A stretch of 64,000 nt of DNA from Pegea sp. RAD2-039 (taxonomy: Eukaryota; Chordata; Thaliacea; Salpida; Salpidae). The translations under genes and the position numbers were made by a program. Under the pieces are notes generated by a model. The model ran no database searches. It worked only from the letters and a program-made list of their open reading frames with translations, and was not told where the DNA came from. Location: the NCBI GenBank assembly GCA_034620365.1, contig JAQGEQ010000048.1, positions 434,001 to 498,000 on the forward strand, written 5' to 3'. How positions within the stretch are numbered: the stretch's first letter is position 1; each line of letters begins with the position of its first letter. Below are positions 1 to 16,690 of this stretch, piece after piece.

Positions 1-2508
1 GGAACATCATTCCACAATATTTGTAACAGAGTTACAATATTTTGACTGACTTGAATGCTTAATATAATAAATAATTTGTTATAAAACCTTCTTATTTTAT
101 TGTCTATTTATCTATAAGGCATGATTCAATTATAATTGGTATTTCTAGATATTTTGCTTGGCGAGTTACTCTTTGGTAAACTTATTCTTATTTCACCAAA
201 AAACTTTATCTAGCTGCTGCTTTGATACCCTTAATACTGGTCTTTCAGTTTTCAAACCGATATTTGAGTGTGAAGTATTCTTAAAATAGTCGCTTATTGT
301 CGTCGATATAATTTTTTCAATCTTTAGGTTATAGACTAAGTAAAAATTTTCGTATCCAATAATATTCATTAAACTTTTTTGTTATTTTTTTCGGTCTTCT
401 TAACTTCTTTTATGTCATACACAGGAGTTTTAAAAGCTTGAACTTTTGGTGTTTCCAAAAGATTTGTTGTGTTCGTCTAAAAGAAGCTTAGTTTACATGC
501 ACTACTTCGAAAAAAATTCGTATCCTACCTTAGTTTGTTTTTTATATGTTTTTAAGTAATAGCAAAAATAACCGTTAACATATAAATAATCTCTAATTGA
601 TATTTGCTACAACAAAATTATTGAAAACCGAACAAAATTAAACAATATATCTAAAGAATATATTTAATATTAGTATTTTAAACTTCATACTTGAATAGCA
701 AAAAAAATTGATAACCTCTTCACCGTTTTAATAGAAATTACAGTATCATGAAAAACATCAGAATCTAATGCTTCCTTCACATACTTATTTGATTATTAGT
801 CAGCTTAACTAAACTTTAAAAGGAATACATAAAAAAAGTTCTTTAGTTGCTGCTGGTAAGTATTGGGTGAGTTTCTGGGCAATCCTTTAAGCACTTTTTG
901 TTAACTCAATACTTTCTATATCTTTCCTATAATATATCTTTTCATAAATTTTTCCTGCTTCAGCTTGCAATGTGATGTTAACAAACTGTTCTTATTAGTT
1001 GGAGATGTTAGTATTCTTATTATTTAGTTAGAGAATAGTCGTTCATTTATAGTTGTTGATTGCTGTTGTAGGCTGTCTTATTAATTAGTCTTAAAGTTTA
1101 TTGAAATAAAGTGCTTATAGAGTTCATCAATAACGTCAACTCCTAAATGTTTAAATAAAGACACAAACACTTAACATCATATCTATTTACTTATTAATAA
1201 GTATTTTACCACGTAATTTGTTTTTAAATACCCTTGAATAAAATTGTGCTTGTGATAAATCAGTTGATTGACAAAATAATGTCCTCTAAAAATCTTAGTA
1301 CTACTGGTAAAGTATTACGATCTTGTAATTGAGTACCAATGACGACATATGATGTACAATTCGTTTAATTATCAAGTTAGCAAACTATTTCCGAGTAACT
1401 TTGACCACTATACATGAAAACAAATTAAATACGGTTGATAAGATTACAACTAAAAACAGCAAACATTAAATTTTAATTCTCTTTTACACATGAATAGTTC
1501 ATTTGAAGAGGTTCACAAATATAAGCCATTTCTGTGCAGATTAATGAGCTCTACTTGCCAAATGATAAAACCAACACTTTTATAACAAATAATTTAGCAA
1601 GTATTTTTACCGAACAATTTTTGAAGCTGCTAATTATACTACAGAGGTTTGGTCAGCTGTTTTTATTTTTGATTAATAACAGCTGCGAATTGTATAAAAC
1701 TTTTCTGAAAAATTATTAAAATGTATTTTTTTGGAAGTTTAATATTTGTTATAACCATAATAATCTAAATACTTAATATTTTTTTTGTTTTTGAATTAAA
1801 CAACTTTACAATTATTATTTATTAATTGCTTTAAATGTGGTTCTTGAAACCTCAAGTTTTGTTTTGATTAAAACATTCTACAAATATTAACTAGGTTAGT
1901 AACAAGTCAAAGTAGCAAATTTTTTGTCAACTTTTGTATTTTAACCTCAGTATACAAACTCTTATTCTTAACTATTGATTTAGAGTTGATCTGAGTTTTG
2001 TAGATGGCAAAAAGATTTTCACTTCCTTCACATTTATTTCAAGTTTATTTATGTTGACTATGTGATCGTACTAAAGTATTTAAGTTTAAATGTTGTTGCT
2101 TAATAACTATAAAAGTATTTTAAATCTTAATATTTTTAAAAATACTCTTACTCGCTCCAAAAGGATTTTTTTTAATTTCTTTCAAATTAATCAAGTTTTA
2201 TTTCTGACCATTTATTTTTTTTATTTGATAGAACAAAATAGTTTTTGTTTCATAATTTCTAAAAATATTTATATACTTTGTAGGAACTTATTAATTTGTT
2301 TTTCATCAAATTAGTCTTTATATAGCAAATGGAAAACCCAAATTTTTATCAAGCTTTAATTTATTGACATAGCTATTAATATTAACTGTATGATAAAGAA
2401 TTTTCCTTGCAGCAATTGCTAATTTTTAAATTATTTTAATTTAATTATAGGTTTCAAAACAAATTTATTGTAACTAAGAAATACTTTTAAGAATCTTAAA
2501 TATGGTAG
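1..2508. other. Gene-free AT-rich DNA
   Basis: No exon, RNA gene or repeat can be supported here. Open frames such as 1534-1719 and 2090-2314 have the length and composition expected by chance at this AT content, with no recognisable domain or flanking splice sites. Confidence 0.5.
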
Positions 2509-2655
2509 TATGGCCTGCTTGGGTCGAGAAATTGTGGAGATTCAGTTGTATCTTATGTAGCAGGATATCACTGTGCACGTCAGCAAGTGATAGCTGAATA
2601 TTTAGCGTTTTTGGTACAAACCTGGACAATTTTATTTGCATTAATTGAATTTTAA
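2509..2655 (+). pseudogene. Possible transposon-derived coding fragment
   Basis: A stop-free stretch of about 48 codons on the + strand runs from 2509 to the TAA at 2653-2655. It includes the peptide SVVSYVAGYHCARQQ, which is less AT-biased than its surroundings. The 'SYVAGY' string resembles a short motif seen in several DNA-transposon-derived proteins (for example P-element/THAP9-like C-terminal regions, 'Y-[IV]-A-G-Y'). There is no start codon in a good context, no second exon and no terminal repeat that I can find. It could equally be chance. Confidence 0.15.
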
Positions 2656-2659
2656 ATGT

Positions 2660-5600
2660 GAAGGTTTTAAATAATTTTAGATTAATGACGATATTGATTT
2701 GATAAATTTAACCTAAAGATACATTTGCTAACGTCAAATTAATCATTAACTTTAATTAGAGCCGAGCGCAAATTACTATAAGTGAAAAAATTTTCAACTG
2801 AGAGGCAGTTACTGTAGTTTCAAGAGATGTTTGGAGATAAAGTTCATCTTTTTGATGTTTAACCAACAAAACAACATTTTCAAAAGTTTGTATTTTCATC
2901 ATCAACTCTTTCTGCCACTTCTAATTGTCAAATTATCTTTTTCTACGATGTAGCTAACTGTTCTAGCGAACGGATGGGGATTATGTAAGCAGCGGAGGTA
3001 TTTCTTACTGAACTTTGATCTCGTCTCAGATCTATCTTTTGTTCAACAGAAGTGATTTTTGTTAACGCTTTTATTAAATGAGATAAGATTTACATTTGTA
3101 ATGCAAATTTAACTACCTTAACTGGCCAAGTTGTCACAAATATAATTTTATCGGTAACTTAGGCGCCTGCATAATGAGTATAGAATAAGAGGGGGTCGGG
3201 AATGGGTGCCCAAAATTTGTAGTGACATGAAAAGAACAAAATAAGATATTTACAAAGTATTCTGTTATTATTTCATACAACTGTAGTTACTAATCACTGA
3301 AATTTACACAAATTACTTCAGCTTTATCGTCATCGTAGTAACACACAGAATGAAGACTAGGAAAAGATAAAGAACAAACAGAAACAACAAAAATAAAGAC
3401 ATGAAAAATTGTTTGATGACCACAAAACATAGTTGATGATGAAACAGTTAACGTCAACTCAAGCCCATCAAACAGATGAACAACTACAACAACTGAAATA
3501 TGGTAATCGATACACAAAATACTCAAACTTGAAAGAAATTTGAATGAAAACACAGCAAATTATCATCAACATCCGAAGAACAGATATAAAGTACAAGTCT
3601 GAAATATAATCAATATAGATACTTAACTGCTTTAGTTTAGCTTAAGCGCTGTTAGCATATACAAGATGATATTGATAGAAAGAGAAGTATTTGATGAAAT
3701 AAGCTACACAACGCAAGATAACTGGTCTTTTAATCGATTCAAAGAAGGTTTGTAAATTAAGAGTAAGAGAAGAGATAGAAGTTGGCGTGGTTGCAAAGAG
3801 AGATGCAACAAAACTTGCTTCACATAAACGAAATAGAAGAAACATTTAATGTAGTATTCCACATGCCGAAGAAATTCCTAAATGTATCTTACCTGTTGCT
3901 GCTGCCTCTTTAAATGCTCTATCATCTTATCTTTTCAGTTGTTAAAACATATAGCTAGGAAACAGTTAAACTATTTGATAAAAGACTTTTCCATTTTTAT
4001 CCAAAACAAACCAAGCATAAAACGAATGACAATGATGAGAATGCGGAGTAACCCTCTTTAGTGAAAACACAAGAGTTGAGATTTTAAGAAATCAAGTTGA
4101 AAATTGATATTGAAAAAAAAACAAATATTTGAAAGGAAAATATAGACAGCGACAAAAGGATAGCAACAAAAGAATGGTGGAAAGTTAGTGGGTGGAAAAA
4201 TTGTTCCGATATTTTGTTCAGTATTTCGACTGCAAAAGGCTGCGACAAAATTTTGCGTAAAAGCCATTAAAGAGTGAAAATTGTATTGAAGAAAGAAAAT
4301 CAATAGATTGCAAATTTGTCAGCGCATACTAATCAATAGGAGTTGGCTAGCTAGCTAGATGGCTCGCTGGTTTGCTAGGTGAGTGGGTTACTGATAACTT
4401 CTGGTTTCTAATAATGTTCGAGTTGTTTCGAAAAGGCTTGCTTCTTCTCTTGCTTGTTTTCGTTAAGATGAAATAAAAAGGAAGACAACACGATAGGAGG
4501 CCTGTGCTCTTACGTAATTTGCTCTATGACGCTAGAAAGCGTCGAGCCGAAAAGTTTATCGCTAAAAAAAGAGAATAAAGAGTGAGACGAAAAGCGCCTG
4601 TTTGCCGAGCAATCATGAAAATGAAGGAGCATAAGACGTAGGTGATGACGTGAACTGGGTGAATGATGGCGATAGACGCAAAACATAGAGCGTAACTCGC
4701 ATATGGAAAGTGTAAGAGGAAAGAGCAGCCTACTGCTGGTGCTGAGGGAGAGTAAGTGGAAATTGTGCGAATCGGAACATTGAGAACTGATTAACAAAAG
4801 TTAATGGTTCCACTTGTTGTAAGGGGATTTTATTGCACATTGGTTCATGAATTTTATATCAAATAACACAAGAACCAGAAAGTTGTTTGCTGAAACTGAT
4901 TTAAGTATAAATAGCCAATCAATTGATGAGGCAGAGAACACATCAACGTTGTTGTTGTTGAAAGATGCTTATAAAAGAGAGGGGGGTTGGTTTGTAGGAT
5001 CGGCACAAGTTTTACAAACAAGCTATTACCTAAACAAATCAATCAGTTTGCCTTGCAGTAACTAGACTTATATGTCGCCTTAAAAGCAGAAGCTCACATG
5101 CAAGATGGTTGGACTACTCCTTCAGCCCGCTTATCAATATTAAAAATTAGCAATTTACTTCAAGCTACTCATGCATCGAAAACACAAATAAGATAAAGAC
5201 ATAACGCAAAAAAAATGGGCAAAAAAGAGAATTTAATTACGATCAAGCAGAAAAGTGGTCAGTTTTCAGTTTTTCCCTAGTTAATTCATATTCTCTTGGG
5301 TATCAGATACACACACACACAACGTCCAATAACTCGTTTATCCTTCGCTTCCACGCACACAGTTTCGGGGTGAGGACCGCCGGTGCTTCAGGAGTGGTAC
5401 AAGAAGATGAAAATGACATAAGAGCAGGATAACGAAGTCGAGGGTGTTGATGTTGAACAGAAAAACGAAGTTGTCAATCCTTGCTGATAAGTTTGTAGGG
5501 GTATAAGAGACAGGTAGCCAAAAAAACACAAAATAAAGAAAACAACTTTCAAATAATGTTTGTAATTGGTTAAAAATCAAGAAGAAAAAATATCGATGAT

Positions 5601-6100
5601 GAAGTAAACAATCTAGAATTACATAGACATGATAAATGAAAATAAATGAGTTGACCGTCAATTTTATCATTGAAATATATGAGAAATAGGAAAATAGTGA
5701 AAGGGTTAGGATACCAACAGCAGCTAGTTGGCACTGACGCTGTTCATATAATCACCAAAGACACTCTCCAAGAAGATGGGCCATCAACAACTTGAAGATG
5801 TTATTGTGTATAGGTGTGAAGTTATCTAATTGATGTGATGAAAGATCTGTGCGTTGTTTGAATCAGTTTGTTACTACTGAGACAAGTGGCCAACACTCAA
5901 ACAGTGGCTGGCAGATCATACGGTTCAGAATGTCTGTTCGAGTCAGTTTGTTGTTGTTTCATGCGGTAAGTGAGGGACGTGAGCGACGACGAATGATTTG
6001 AGCAGTAGAGAATGGTTGTAAATGAGCCCTAAACATGATTGAAGGCTGCAACACTATCAGTATTTCTATGTTACTACCGCTGGTGTCATTAATGTCGTCT
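2660..6100. other. Downstream flank / possible long 3' UTR of the G-beta gene
   Basis: This stretch lies just past the G-beta stop codon at 6101. Parts of it (about 4500-4800 and 5330-5480) are richer in G and C than the flanks, and its minus strand is pyrimidine-rich. A minus-strand AATAAA (TTTATT on +, near 4829) could end a long 3' UTR. Minus-strand open frames at 3290-3553, 4510-4797 and 5338-5670 have low-complexity C/F/L/S-rich translations, as expected of a pyrimidine-rich strand. I see no domain in them. A small (AC)n run is at about 5310-5321. Confidence 0.4.
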
Positions 6101-9863
<3,763 letters not shown>

Positions 9864-12800
9864 TTTTGCCTTGGTTGGAAATAAACAAGTAGCAAGCAAA
9901 ATGAGTTACAAATCTAAGTAAAAACAGTTAGTCTATTTATTTAATCAGGTCTGAAGAAAAAAGCTGACAGTTAAACATCAAGAATTACTTCACTGTATTT
10001 GAACAGAATTAAATAAAACAATCTTAACATCAACACTAATTTATAAAAAACATTTAATTATTTTGAAAATCAATTCCAAAATTAATTAAATTCATCTAAA
10101 ATAAATTGAAAACGGTTTAAAAATTTCAAAGAAAGTTCTTTAAGATACAACTTAAATATATGATAAAAATAATATTCACAAATTATAGTCATTAACAAAA
10201 AATAACTTTGTAACTGTTTAAGAGTGACTTGTATCAAAACTTATCAATTGATATAAAACCATATTCTAAATGCCTTTCTATATTTATACCCAAATATCAA
10301 CATTTTATCTATATCTATACAATGCTACTAATACTTATATAACAATGTTCACAACTTTGCTTATTTGCCTCCGCAATATATTTCTACAGAAATTATATTT
10401 CACTTTGGTACTTTTTATGATTTTTCTGCAGTTATATGGTTTTGTCAACTATAAGAGCTATATAATTTGTCATCTATAACCATGCTTTATTCAATAAATA
10501 AATGGCTTTTCTTAGAACTTGGAAAGATAAATTAAAGTTGATTTGATCATAAAAATTATAAAATAAACATAAATAGAATAATATGTATATATATGTATAA
10601 CAACAAATTTTTAGGTGGTTACACCAATCTAATCTCCTTCTTGATTTATTATTCCATGTCAGTTTTTATACAAATTGAAGTATATAATATAAGTATAACT
10701 TTTTTCAAGTCAATTACGGACTATATAAAATTCTTATTTAAAAATTATATTACTTAGACATCATATGCTTTCTAAAAATCTTAATGTAATGAAAGTTTTT
10801 ATAAATTTTAAACCTATTTCATACTTTTTAGCAACAAAATATTTGGAATAATTTAAAAAACTAAAATAATGTTTATAAAGTATTGAACCAAGATTTTGAG
10901 AATCTTAAAGAATGAAGCAAAAGAAACTTTTCAACAAATCAATAATAGAATGATGACTTAGTTGTTACTGGCTTCACATTTGCCAGCCACTTATTACATA
11001 GTTTTATAAAACTTTCTATAAACTGTTTAATATTAGAACTTAAGTGAAATATATATATTTATATTATATCTAAACAAAGTTTTATTGAAATAATTCAAAT
11101 AGTAAACTTATATTCTTTTATTATAAAAAAAAATAACAAGCATTAAAGTTAACAAAGATTATTTGAAAGTTTAAAATTTAAGTTTTTATTAGAAAAAAAA
11201 ATTTATTCTATAAAAAGTTTTTATTCAAAAAGTGACTAGATTTTTAGGTAAAACTGAGTCACAAAGAAAACTAAATCTAAAAACTCAATATAAATACCTA
11301 AACGTTATATACATTTTAAACTTAGCTTAATTGCACTTATATATTAATCAGCCTGCATTTTAAAGGTAATAAAAATGTTTTAAATCATTAAAACAATAAA
11401 ATTCCCAAGCTTAAAACTAATTTAAAAAAATAAAAATCAATTTATGATGAGCAAGATAATTATAAAAAAAGTAAAACTTATATTTCAGTAGAAACCAAAA
11501 ACTAAACCTTAGTTTTACCTTGCATTGCTTTCAAAAAAAAATCACGTGAAAAAAACAGATTTTTTCTTCAAACTAATCAAAACTATTTTAACACTAAAGT
11601 TTGCTGACTAATAATATGAAGATGAAAACAATCCTCAGCAATTAATTTGTTAAACAAGCCGGAAATATTACAATTAAACTGGTGAAAGAAAGCTCTATAA
11701 TTTCTCATCACCAATTTTTTTATTTCAAAAAAAGGTTTAGTGTCTATTATTTTAATAAATTGACTTATTTTCAACTTAATTTTGAGAGTATTGGATAAAA
11801 CATCAATATAGAAAATAAATGCAAATTTCATTTTTTACAAAAGCTCTAAATATCATATTTATAAAATTTCACAAAAAAAAATAAACGAACAAGATAAAAA
11901 TTTAAAATTTTAGGTAAGTTAATTCTAATACAACTTTTAAAGCTTTTATTTATATACCATAGAACTTTTTATATTTCAAAGAGTATAAAAAAAAGTTAGG
12001 TATATATAAAGATTGTCAACTTTTGAAATGATTATTTTTATCTAATTTATTATACAAATCTAATTTAAAACACTTTGTAGACAAATCTAATTTATAATAA
12101 AAACATTAAAATGAATATCAGTTTTTAATGTAACAGCACCAACTAAGAATGAAAGAAAAAATCATTCATTAAAATCATGTATATAAAATAAAAATATCTT
12201 AAAGTATATAAAATGAAACCATAAGCTTTAGATGGTAGTTAGATTATAATTTTTCAGCAATTTTAGATTAAACCAATAAGAAAGTAGATAAGCTATGAAA
12301 ATAAACATATAAATATAATATATAAAAATATTATAAATTAAAATATTTCCATAAACACATTTCATCTGCTATTTGTATCAAGCCTATTTTTATTATCTGC
12401 AACCATGCATTAAATAAAATAAATGTATAAAAAATATTTTAAAATAATTTTAAAGAAAAAAGTGTGAAGTAAAAGATAGTTAAAGTAAAAAGTAGCACAA
12501 ACTATACTTAAAGGTATCATATAATAAAAAACCTTAAATAGTTACTTACATCAGATAAAAGAATTTTTCAAAATCAAGTCAATTAATTATGAAAGAAAAT
12601 TTAAATAATAATTGTAAACTTGCTATCAAAATTATGCAAACCAATAAGTAAAGGGAATGATAGTATCATAAGAAAATGTTTACTTTATTTTATAAACTTG
12701 AATTAAGATAAGAAATCAAAATAATAAACACATCAGTGAATGCAATGGGTAAAGAAGGGACTAAAGTGATTTAAAAAATATATCAAATTATACAGTTACA

Positions 12801-13160
12801 AAAAAATATAGTTTTAATGTAAAGCAACACATAAATAATTTTACTAATACATAAAAAAAAACTGTAAAACTTCTTTGTTATCATTTCTCTATTGAACGTC
12901 ATTGCACTTAAATTGAATCTTTTATCTTAAGAAATGCTTATTAATCATCAATTTAAACTACTACAATAACAACTTTTTCACTAACACTTGATTTAAACTA
13001 CAATCAGAATTATTTAGTCAGAATAAAGAAGTTTACACAATAAAATGTTTTATTATAAGCTTTATCATTAAATTTAAGGAAAGATAAAAGTTTATGAACA
13101 GTTAATGCTTCCAGAAAACCAAATGCAAAAATTTATAATATCAAAATTGTTAATTAAACC
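9864..13160. other. AT-rich non-coding DNA upstream of the G-beta start codon
   Basis: No coding exon is visible. A plausible splice acceptor directly before the G-beta ATG suggests at least part of this is a 5' UTR intron. The + strand is A-rich over T in many lines, as expected if the minus-strand transcript carries T-rich introns. The frame 11583-11831 (82 aa) has no domain and looks random. Confidence 0.4.
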
Positions 13161-13164
13161 TCTA

Positions 13165-13410
13165 CCAAACCAAATATTCTCACAAAAATAAGGATTAACT
13201 ATCGTTGAAAAATCATTTAGTGCCCTAGACCAAAGATTGCCTATCTAAATACCGAAACAGCCTTGTGAAGAAATCAATCAAAAATAATAACTAGGCCATG
13301 GCCCTGAAGATATAAATACCACCGTTAAGTTTATTCATAAAGCCAACGCCCCGGTAAAAAGCCCGGATGTTAATAGAAAAATTTTCAAGGATACGTTATA
13401 GGCCTTTATA
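13165..13410 (-). pseudogene. nad1: Nuclear copy of mitochondrial nad1 (NADH dehydrogenase subunit 1) fragment
   Basis: Read on the minus strand from about 13400 with TGA as tryptophan (mitochondrial code), this gives YNVSLKIFLLTSGLFTG, then GPWPSYYFWLIS. Downstream in the same frame come LV-stop-G-T-AAA and LFLWEY. The order and near-exact spacing match the central part of ND1, which in animals reads YEVSL...LL..G..., then WP-x4-W-F-I-S, then ELVSGFN..., then LF-x-EY. Two TAG/TAA stops, an apparent short disruption after LIS, and loss of the NRxPFD segment show it is decayed. AAA where ND1 has Asn would fit an echinoderm/flatworm-type code, though this is weak evidence. The local GC content is higher than the flanks. 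It is probably a numt inside non-coding DNA. Confidence 0.55.
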
Positions 13411-16170
13411 ATAATATTATAAAAATGTAAAGAAAATAACAAATAACTGCTTGTGAAAAAAGATAAACAGCAAATTTTATCTCAAAAATATTTTCTAGAA
13501 GTCTTTGAAAAACTATTAAAATTAAGTTTCATTGGTTGAATATTTTGTTTAACTGTATTGATGATTTTACAGTATAAAGACAACTAAAATTAAAAATGAT
13601 AAAAATTATGATTTTGACGAAAACTATCAATTTTATCATTAAAATCTATAAGTTCGAAAAACAATCAAATAGATCTCAAAACCTTGTTGAAAACATTGCA
13701 TGAAATTACTAAAAGCTTCAAGTTTACTTTCAAGTTTGTTTGATTAAGCATACTATCATCAAACGTAAATTCAATCAAGTTTTTTTTATAAAATACTCTG
13801 TGAAGCTGCTTTAATTACATTTTCTCTATCTTTCAAACATTACATTTATAAAGTAAAAATTAAAACTAAATTTTCCATTTTTTGAAATTTATACACAAAA
13901 AATTAAAGTTACTTAAAATTCAATCTTAAGATGGTTTTATTTATTTATGATGGAGTTATCGGCAGCAACAAAAAGTTGTTTAAATCAAAAAGTTTAGTTT
14001 TAAAAATTGAATACTCGTATGATACAATGTTAAAATAATTAAATTTTCCATAGCCATTGAAATGAAGCTATTTCTAATAAAAATTTAATTTTGACTCAAA
14101 ATTATACTTTTATTTAAAAAAAATACTTAAATACTGATTGAGACTTAACTTTAAGGTATTTTTACAAAAGTAATGATTTATCGGCATTATAAACTATAAT
14201 ATAAGTACATTTTACGAATGATTTAAAATTTTTTTTTATCGAGATCAACCTAAGCTTCTAATAGAAATATCTTTAATGCGAATATGTAGTTTGGAAATTA
14301 TTAAGGGACAGATTACTGTAGTATCTGGGATATATAAGTTTTATACAAATAATTCTTGATATAAATAAAGCACCAAATTTTGTTGTTTAATTTTGTCGTA
14401 GTGAAACAATCATTACCTCTAGAAATTTATTATCTAAAAATACCAACTAAAGTCTACTTTTATTAGAAAAGATAAACGTCATGCTATAGAATCGTGTCTA
14501 TAACGAACAAAGTGTAAAATATACTAAATATTGTAAAAATCCATTTATAACAGAAAAAGATTATAGAAAAAAGAGTTAATTTGAATGTAAATAGTTTACT
14601 CTAATCATATTTTTTGAAGTCTTTACATTCAATAAAATATTTTTTGAGAAATTTACATAAAAAGAAGTTTTATCGAAATTTTCAGGCTTTTTTAATTAAG
14701 ATTCCATTTTTAATTATCTTTATTTTTAAAGTTAAAGATATTCCTTTCACTAAACCCATTCTGACCAATAATGATAAGTAAAATATAAAAAAATATTTTA
14801 TTTTTAATGAAAAAAGAGAAATATTTTTTAAAATTATGTTTCATGTTTATTAAAATATAACCTTTAAGCAATATCTGCTTCGTATTTGATTGGTCTTTAA
14901 AGTAATCTTCCCACCTCCCCAATATGCATCTAATATTGATGTCATAAAACCATGAAATAGATCTCGATAAAAATCTTATGGTATACGACAAGTCCCTAGA
15001 CTATTGGCCTGATGTATATCCTTTGGGCAATCAGCACAAATCTATTTTTACAGTTGATTTTTAATGTTTAAAATGATAAGTAATTTATTTTACAAATATT
15101 CACATATCCAAAAAGTAGATGATAAATATTGATTCGATATAATTGGTCTTTCTATATAATTATAAATTCAGCTTAGCATGAAAGTTTAAGAAAAAGTATA
15201 TTATATATATTAACATGTTTTACTATATATAATCTATCTATAGGGGTTAGTTCACTTATAGCTTGGTTTGTATCAATATTTTGCTTTCAATCAACTTTGA
15301 TTGTGATGAAAAATCTTTAAGCTATTGCTCAAGACTTACCCTACCTATAGATCTCTGTTACCAGCGTTAGCTTGGTTTAAATCCAGTCAAAAGTAATTCA
15401 AACTGAAAACAGTTGATGGTATTTTACAAAGTAAGCTTTACATTCTTAAATTAAAAATTAAACTTTTTTTTTACTTCTAACAAAACTGTATCCAACTTTT
15501 TAACATTTAAGACCTCTTAAAAACTTTAAATTAGAAATATATTGATGTTTATTAGTCATCTTTTTGTTTGTAAAATCACTTATCAACTGATATACATCAA
15601 TTAATTAGAAAATAAGCAATTTTGAAGAAATTTCATTTATAAAAGGCTGTTTTATGAATAAGTGAAGAAAAGTGCGTGGAAGCAACCCTAGGTTTTCCAA
15701 ATGAACAAGAATAGCTTAGTGTAAGTCAGGTAGGTTCATTAGCATATATCACTACACTTAAAAGTGGTCTTTTAGCAGTTTTCGTTGGTTTAGATAAAGA
15801 TGGAAATGCTAAACAAACATAAAAAAATTTAAAAGTACGTACAATATAATTAGTTTACTAATATCAGCAAATTGTAAACTAACAAAAGTTTACTTTTAGT
15901 AAGTTCCATTTAAACAGCCAATACTAAGATGAGAATAAAACCAACTTTGTTGAGTGGCAAGTACCTGAAAGAAGCAACTTGAAAACCATCTAGAATGCCA
16001 AAGCAACTGCTAAAGATGAAAGAGAACCATTCAGATCTAGGAGGTGAAATCTGATGGTGAAAAATATTATCGAAAGATAAAACAACACAATAGTAAGTCA
16101 TAAAATAAGCGTGTAAACATCGATATTTGTAAACAAAATAACCAAAGCCACCGGTTTAAGATATTTGTTG
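13411..16170. other. AT-rich non-coding DNA
   Basis: I see no gene that can be supported. The 93-aa minus-strand frame at 14710-14991 and the 63-aa frame at 15910-16101 are low-complexity and lack splice or start context. This may be the promoter-side flank of the G-beta gene. Confidence 0.4.
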
Positions 16171-16172
16171 TA

Positions 16173-16394
16173 ATGCTTTTGGATGTACATGTGATTACCG
16201 ATAACATGATGCTAAAGACTAAAATATACTACAAAGATAAAAAAGATATAAGGAATGTGGTAAAAAGAACATTAGATAAAGCGTTTGTGAGAACAACTAG
16301 TCGCATCTATTCAACTGGACATTTTTTGCATCTTAGATTGCCAGTCAAGAAAAAGTCGGAAATTAAATACATCTTATTTTTATTCGACACATAA
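16173..16394 (+). CDS. Small open frame, 73 aa, unrecognised
   Basis: The frame opens at an ATG and encodes a lysine-rich, basic peptide (KKDIRNVVKRTLDKAF, then LRLPVKKKSEIKY) with no signal peptide or known domain. It is less AT-biased than neighbouring lines and sits just upstream of a second small + strand frame at 16453. Length alone is not significant at this AT content. It could be an exon of an unannotated + strand gene or chance. Confidence 0.15.
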   Translation: MLLDVHVITDNMMLKTKIYYKDKKDIRNVVKRTLDKAFVRTTSRIYSTGHFLHLRLPVKKKSEIKYILFLFDT

Positions 16395-16452
16395 ACCGAT
16401 TAGAAAGTAAAGCACAACCATAAAAACTAACTATCAACATCATTCTACTCCA

Positions 16453-16578
16453 ATGGCTTACAAAGCTAGTAGTGAAGGATTTGATGATGACAATTATGTA
16501 AGAAGTAGTGGTTCTTTACAAAAGTCTGCAAGTTTCATCAGGAAAAGATTATTTAAAAGATTTTTGAAACTTCAATAA
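16453..16578 (+). CDS. Candidate small ORF, 41 aa, acidic-then-basic peptide
   Basis: An ATG at 16453 opens a 41-codon frame ending in TAA at 16576. The N-terminal half is polar and acidic (ASSEGFDDDNY). The C-terminal half is strongly basic and amphipathic (SFIRKRLFKRFLKLQ). There is no signal peptide and no homologue that I recognise. A GTAAGA sits at residue 15 and could instead be a splice donor of a larger gene. The frame lies tail-to-tail with the TSC22-family gene, whose likely poly(A) signal is at 16646. Composition is more coding-like than the surroundings, but this is not proof. Confidence 0.25.
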   Translation: MAYKASSEGFDDDNYVRSSGSLQKSASFIRKRLFKRFLKLQ

Positions 16579-16645
16579 CTAATTAAGGACGGCTAATAGG
16601 GGATGTAAAACCGTTATAAAAATTATTAATTAGGCGAAAAAAACT

Positions 16646-16651
16646 TTTATT
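16646..16651 (-). terminator. Polyadenylation signal AATAAA for the TSC22-family gene
   Basis: TTTATT on the + strand reads AATAAA on the minus strand, about 600 bases past the stop codon at 17246. It is the first good signal in a plausible 3' UTR. Confidence 0.45.
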
Positions 16652-16690
16652 GGAACGAAAAAGGCCCTTGCCTAAGTTAGACATGTAAAA

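Noticed and set aside
5338-5670. 110-aa minus-strand frame
   Set aside because: About one stop-free run of this length is expected by chance in 64 kb of this composition. The F/L/C/H-rich product matches the pyrimidine-rich strand and shows no domain.
12915-12931. 17-base match to the hairpin I loop (GAATCTTTTATCTTAAG)
   Set aside because: There is no surrounding stem or other homology to the duplicated unit. A match of this size is plausible by chance in AT-rich DNA.
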